A stretch of 8,134 bases of DNA from DATDAH01 sp036525535 (lineage in GTDB: Bacteria; Actinomycetota; Acidimicrobiia; Acidimicrobiales; DATDAH01), in contig DATDAH010000066.1 in NCBI GenBank assembly GCA_036525535.1, forward strand, positions 1-8,134. Reading direction: 5' to 3'. Of this stretch, positions 5,628-8,134 are shown one piece after another (position 1 is the stretch's first letter; each line of letters opens with the position of its first letter). A program made the position numbers and the translations under genes. A model generated the notes under the pieces. It had not been told where the DNA came from. It made no database searches and saw only the letters and a program-made list of their open reading frames with translations.

Positions 5628-5904
5628 GCGCGCGCACCCGACCGTGCGCCGAGCACCTCGCACGGATACCCGGCCGTTCTGATCGCAGACCGGCGTCCCG
5701 TTAGACCCGATGCGCCAGCACCACCATCGTCTGGATCGAAGTAAGGGACGTCCTGTCGGGTGTCCGCCCGGATGCGGTAACGAGCTCCTCCACTGCCCGA
5801 GGTCCTCCTCCGCTCGCTGCGCTGACGCCGCGGGTGCTCACCACGGCCCCCTGGAGGGGGCGGCACGATCGACAACGGCGGGAGCCGGCGCGACGATTGC
5901 GGGA
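5620..5904 (+). other. Leader upstream of the propeller lipoprotein gene
   Basis: A 285-nt gap. The propeller frame stays open back to an ATG at 5710, but the sequence it adds is Cys- and His-rich, has no signal peptide, and is not GC3-biased like a gene. I therefore treat it as non-coding. It holds the hairpin at 5632-5649 and a G/C dyad GCCCCC-TGGA-GGGGGC at 5846-5861. No clear -35/-10 pair was found. Apart from the first few bases it shares nothing obvious with the 281-nt leader of the other lipoprotein gene. Confidence 0.4.
5632..5649 (+). terminator. Candidate terminator hairpin after small ORF B
   Basis: GCGCAC (5632-5637), 6-nt loop, GTGCGC (5644-5649), beginning 13 nt after the TGA. 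No T-run follows. The position suits termination of a CNBD-small ORF B transcript, but the evidence is thin. Confidence 0.3.
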
Positions 5905-6930
5905 ATGGGAGGGGAAGGCAGGCGAGGGGTGGTCTTGGTCGCGTGCGGGCTCCTGCTGGCGAGCGTGGGGTGTGGGGACGACGATGGTGGCAGTGAGACA
6001 ACTGGTTCCTCGGCCGCGACCACGACCACGACAACGACCACGACTGTGGCCCTCCCCGAGATCCAGGACATCGAGGAGGCCGGCGCCCTCGTCATCGACA
6101 CCACGGGGAACGCCGACTGGGTGACTCTCGCCGGTGACTCGGCTTGGGTGGCCAACCTCGGGAGGGGGATCTCTCGCTACGACTTGGCGACGGGTGACCT
6201 GCTCGGCGAGATCGAGACGAACGAGATCTGCCTCGCCATGGACGAGGGCTTCGGCTCGCTGTGGGCCGGCGACTGCGTCGACAACACGCTCTTGCGAATC
6301 GACGTGGCCACGGGGGAGCTGGTGGCGACCATCGACCTCCCCTTCGCCAGCATCCCCGATGAGTCGTCCGTGGCCGTCGGTGACGACGGCGTCTGGATCT
6401 TGTCGACGGGCACGCAGCCCGACCTCGTGCGCATCGACCCCGCGACCAACGAGGTGACGGAGACTTTCCCGGCGCCCAGCGAAGCCACCGCCGTGCGGGC
6501 CGGCGACGGCTCCCTGTGGATCACCCGTGCCAGCACCGGCCAACTGCTCCGGGTCGACCCGGCAACGGGCCAGGAGCTGGCCGAGATCGACGTCGCCCCC
6601 GAGAGCATCTTCCTCGCCTTCGGGGAGGGCGGGGTGTGGACGATGGGCTCGGCGACCGGCGAGGTCGTCCACGTGGATCCGGTGACCAACTCCGTGGTGG
6701 CGACCATCCCCACCGGTGGCCCGATTCAAGGCGGCGACATCGCCGTGGGCGGCGGCTACGTCTGGGCCCGGATCACCGAGGTCCTCGTCGCCCAGATCGA
6801 CCCCGCCACCGACACCGTGGTGGCCCGCTATGGGCCGCCGAGCGCCAGCGGCAGCGTCGACGCCGACGATCAGGCCGTCTGGGTCTCCGACTACATAGCG
6901 CAGGCCGTCTGGCGCCTGCCCCTGGACTGA
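5905..6930 (+). CDS. Lipoprotein with seven-repeat beta-propeller
   Basis: A 341-residue protein from the ATG at 5905. This start puts an RR-containing n-region and hydrophobic core (VVLVACGLLLASV) directly before lipobox SVGC, with Cys23 as the likely lipid anchor. GTG 5929 would also work. An acidic stretch and nine consecutive Thr (39-47) form a wall-spanning linker. The body has seven repeats of 39-44 residues, each with a Trp (81, 120, 164, 205, 245, 287, 326) and most followed by a strand-turn such as LLRVDPATGQ or LVRIDPATNE. Repeats of this 'W...(I/V)DPATG.V' kind belong to the YncE/Vgb-like seven-bladed propellers. The body contains only one His and lacks the His/Glu set of virginiamycin B lyase, so an enzyme role is unlikely. 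Ligand or protein binding outside the membrane is more plausible. Cys109 and Cys124 could form a disulfide. Confidence 0.85.
   Translation: MGGEGRRGVVLVACGLLLASVGCGDDDGGSETTGSSAATTTTTTTTTVALPEIQDIEEAGALVIDTTGNADWVTLAGDSAWVANLGRGISRYDLATGDLLGEIETNEICLAMDEGFGSLWAGDCVDNTLLRIDVATGELVATIDLPFASIPDESSVAVGDDGVWILSTGTQPDLVRIDPATNEVTETFPAPSEATAVRAGDGSLWITRASTGQLLRVDPATGQELAEIDVAPESIFLAFGEGGVWTMGSATGEVVHVDPVTNSVVATIPTGGPIQGGDIAVGGGYVWARITEVLVAQIDPATDTVVARYGPPSASGSVDADDQAVWVSDYIAQAVWRLPLD
6019..6045 (+). repeat. ACC/ACG codon tract encoding poly-Thr
   Basis: Nine Thr codons, mainly alternating ACC and ACG with one ACA and one ACT, form a 27-bp low-complexity tract. Such a tract could vary in length by slippage in 6-bp steps without breaking the frame, altering the linker between lipid anchor and propeller. 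Confidence 0.6.
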
Positions 6931-6987
6931 CCCCAACCCGCCCAGGGTGCTGTGTGAATGCGTGCAGGACTGCTTGTGGTCTGGGAA

Positions 6988-7004
6988 CCCGCTGCGCCTG
7001 CGGG
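6988..7004 (+). terminator. Weak hairpin after the propeller gene
   Basis: CCCGC (6988-6992), 7-nt loop, GCGGG (7000-7004), 57 nt after the TGA at 6928-6930. There is no T-run and the stem is only 5 bp. Nothing else was seen in the 173-nt gap 6931-7103. Confidence 0.15.
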
Positions 7005-7103
7005 CCTGCAGTGGCCAACCGGTCGATGCACAGGGCGCGAGCTCCCAGGATCGGGTGTCCAGGAAACCGGGTCGACTCCAGGGTGACGTGACATCCTTCG
7101 CCC

Positions 7104-7535
7104 ATGTCCTTGGCCATGAGCGAGCACGAGCGGCAGGAGTTCCTCGCCGGTGTCCACGTCGGCGTCATCTCGATCGAGCGAGCCGACGGACCGCCGCTCA
7201 CCGTCCCGATCTGGTACGACTACGAGCCCGGGGGCGTCGTGTGGATCATCACCGGCGCCGAATCCCTCAAGGGAAGGCTGTTGAACGCCGCCCGGCGCTT
7301 CAGCCTCTGCGCGCAGACGGAGGAGCCGCCCTTCTACAAGTACGTCAGCGTCGAGGGACCGATCGTCGACGTGGCACCGGCCGAACTCGACGCCGACCGA
7401 CGCCCGCTGGCGCACCGCTACTTCGGCCCGGATCTGGGCGACGCCTACGTGGCCAGCACCGACGAGGAGAGCAACCTCAAGTTCTCGATGCGCCCCACTC
7501 GCTGGTGGTCCGTCGACTACACGAAGCTCTCCTGA
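7104..7535 (+). CDS. PPOX-family split-barrel flavin/F420-binding protein
   Basis: A 143-residue cytoplasmic protein of the pyridoxamine 5'-phosphate oxidase-like split-barrel family. Visible hallmarks: EFLAGVHVGVISI at the start, VPIWYDYEPGGVVWIIT (34-50), the Lys/Arg-rich helix SLKGRLLNAARRFSLCA (54-70) that usually contacts cofactor phosphate, YVSVEGP (80-86), HRYFG (104-108), and the Trp-rich end RWWSVDY. Members bind FMN or F420 as small homodimers and reduce varied substrates or bind cofactor only; the sequence alone does not show which. Two starts are possible: ATG 7104 or ATG 7116 (MSEHERQEF), the latter closer to the usual family length. Neither has a Shine-Dalgarno site, so the message may be leaderless. 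It converges with the minus-strand gene at 7587 across a 51-nt gap with no clear terminator. Confidence 0.85.
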   Translation: MSLAMSEHERQEFLAGVHVGVISIERADGPPLTVPIWYDYEPGGVVWIITGAESLKGRLLNAARRFSLCAQTEEPPFYKYVSVEGPIVDVAPAELDADRRPLAHRYFGPDLGDAYVASTDEESNLKFSMRPTRWWSVDYTKLS

Positions 7536-7586
7536 AGGCAACGAGGCAGACCGCGATCACGGCGAACAAATCTGTCGCTGCTGCGT

Positions 7587-8134
7587 CTACCAGTCCTGGG
7601 CGGCGAGTAGCAGCGCGGCGAGCGGCTCGAGGGTGGCCATGAGCTCGTCGAGCTCGCCCGGCTCGAGGCTTTCGTAGGGCTTCGCCGCGAGGTCGTCGGT
7701 GAGCGCCTCGACCCGCTGTTCGACCGCGCGACCCTGTTCGCTGAGCCAGCCGTCAGCGCCGATCAGGCCGCGATCGCGCAGTCCGTCGATCACGGCGGCG
7801 AGCTGCGCTGCCGGGAGGTGGTGGATGCGTCCGAACTTCTCCGCGGGCATGCCCATGTCGAGGGCGAACAGGACGTGAGCCTCGAGGCCGCCGACACCTT
7901 CAATCATCAGGGCTGCGATGTGTCCGTCGCCACGGTGCTCGCGCAGCAAGGAAGCGGCATGGAAGAGGCGGGCCACCACCTCATCGGGGATCGGGATCGC
8001 GCGCAGCGCGGCGTACATCGGCCGGCCCTCGAACGGCGCGCTGGTCGCAGCCTTGGTCGACAGGTCAGCGGCGCGGGCGAAGCCGGGAGTGTCGACGTGA
8101 TCGCCGAGGATCCGCCGCAACGCCTTCACGCAGC
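7587..8134 (-). CDS. SCO6745-like (SalK/winged-helix type) protein, 5'-truncated
   Basis: The stop is TAG (7587-7589) and the frame stays open to the window edge, so the N-terminal part is missing. The GTG at 8129 is probably internal: the frame continues before it, and family members are about 280 residues against about 182 here. Recognisable features are RALFHAASLLREHRGDGH-type sequence (here RLFHAASLLREHRGDGHIAA), EGVGGLEAHVLFAL, and a winged-helix-like segment AAQLAAVIDGLRDRGLI followed by a GWLSEQGRAVEQRVEALTDD wing and helix. This matches the actinobacterial SCO6745 family as I recall it, sometimes called MarR-like or SalK. The molecular function is not established. DNA binding is possible from the winged-helix part but the LREHRGDGH motif is of unknown purpose. 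Confidence 0.75.
   Translation of the reverse strand, partial: CVKALRRILGDHVDTPGFARAADLSTKAATSAPFEGRPMYAALRAIPIPDEVVARLFHAASLLREHRGDGHIAALMIEGVGGLEAHVLFALDMGMPAEKFGRIHHLPAAQLAAVIDGLRDRGLIGADGWLSEQGRAVEQRVEALTDDLAAKPYESLEPGELDELMATLEPLAALLLAAQDW

Noticed and set aside
5710..5904. Upstream extension of the propeller gene to the ATG at 5710
   Set aside because: It would put 65 Cys/His/Arg-rich residues before a clean lipoprotein signal peptide and would block lipidation.
5701..6936. Long minus-strand ORF (411 codons) opposite the propeller lipoprotein
   Set aside because: It is an antisense shadow. The plus strand has a signal peptide and seven regular repeats, whereas the minus-strand product has no recognisable features.

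Overview
The window is GC-rich, almost every codon ends in G or C, and genes often use GTG starts behind purine-rich Shine-Dalgarno sites. Together with the gene families present (NatA/NatB-type ABC exporter, Thr-rich lipoproteins, an SCO6745-like protein, a small PPOX flavoprotein), this suggests chromosomal DNA of a high-GC actinobacterium. A lineage such as Acidimicrobiia is possible, but that is a guess from style, not from a marker gene. I saw no tRNA, rRNA, CRISPR array, insertion sequence or phage gene.

Layout. (1) Positions 1-439, plus strand: the 3' end of a RibD-C/dihydrofolate reductase-like gene, followed by a short stretch (about 463-608) that looks like a frame-broken coding remnant. 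(2) Positions 684-3034, minus strand: a two-gene operon with the ATPase (2147-3034) first and the permease (684-2150) second, joined by a GTGA overlap. The permease carries an unusual C-terminal extension with two further predicted membrane segments. (3) Positions 3035-3575: a divergent region with a small ORF and then a leader rich in inverted repeats. (4) Positions 3576-4628, plus strand: a two-domain secreted lipoprotein. (5) Positions 4853-5392, plus strand: a stand-alone cyclic-nucleotide-binding-domain protein without a DNA-binding domain. (6) Positions 5422-5904: a second small ORF related to the first, then another leader. (7) Positions 5905-6930, plus strand: a lipoprotein whose body is a seven-repeat beta-propeller. 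(8) Positions 7104-7535, plus strand: a PPOX-type split-barrel flavoprotein. (9) Positions 7587-8134, minus strand: the 3' part of an SCO6745-like gene that runs off the window.

The most interesting signal is a duplicated unit of about 180 bp (3115-3302 and 5450-5627). Each copy holds an identical 7-bp hairpin stem with a different 5-nt loop, then a short reading frame ending in the same residues (ADTP..VTVLT, later WGRQPG and stop), and the match continues 8 nt past the stop. Differences in the conserved segments are largely synonymous or conservative, so the frame has probably been under protein-level selection. Each copy ends about 281-285 nt upstream of a lipoprotein start. I do not recognise the family.

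Apart from the ATPase/permease pair, which must act together as one membrane exporter, the sequence shows no clear pathway linking these genes. The lipoproteins and the nucleotide-sensing protein could belong to an envelope-sensing module, but that is only neighbourhood inference.
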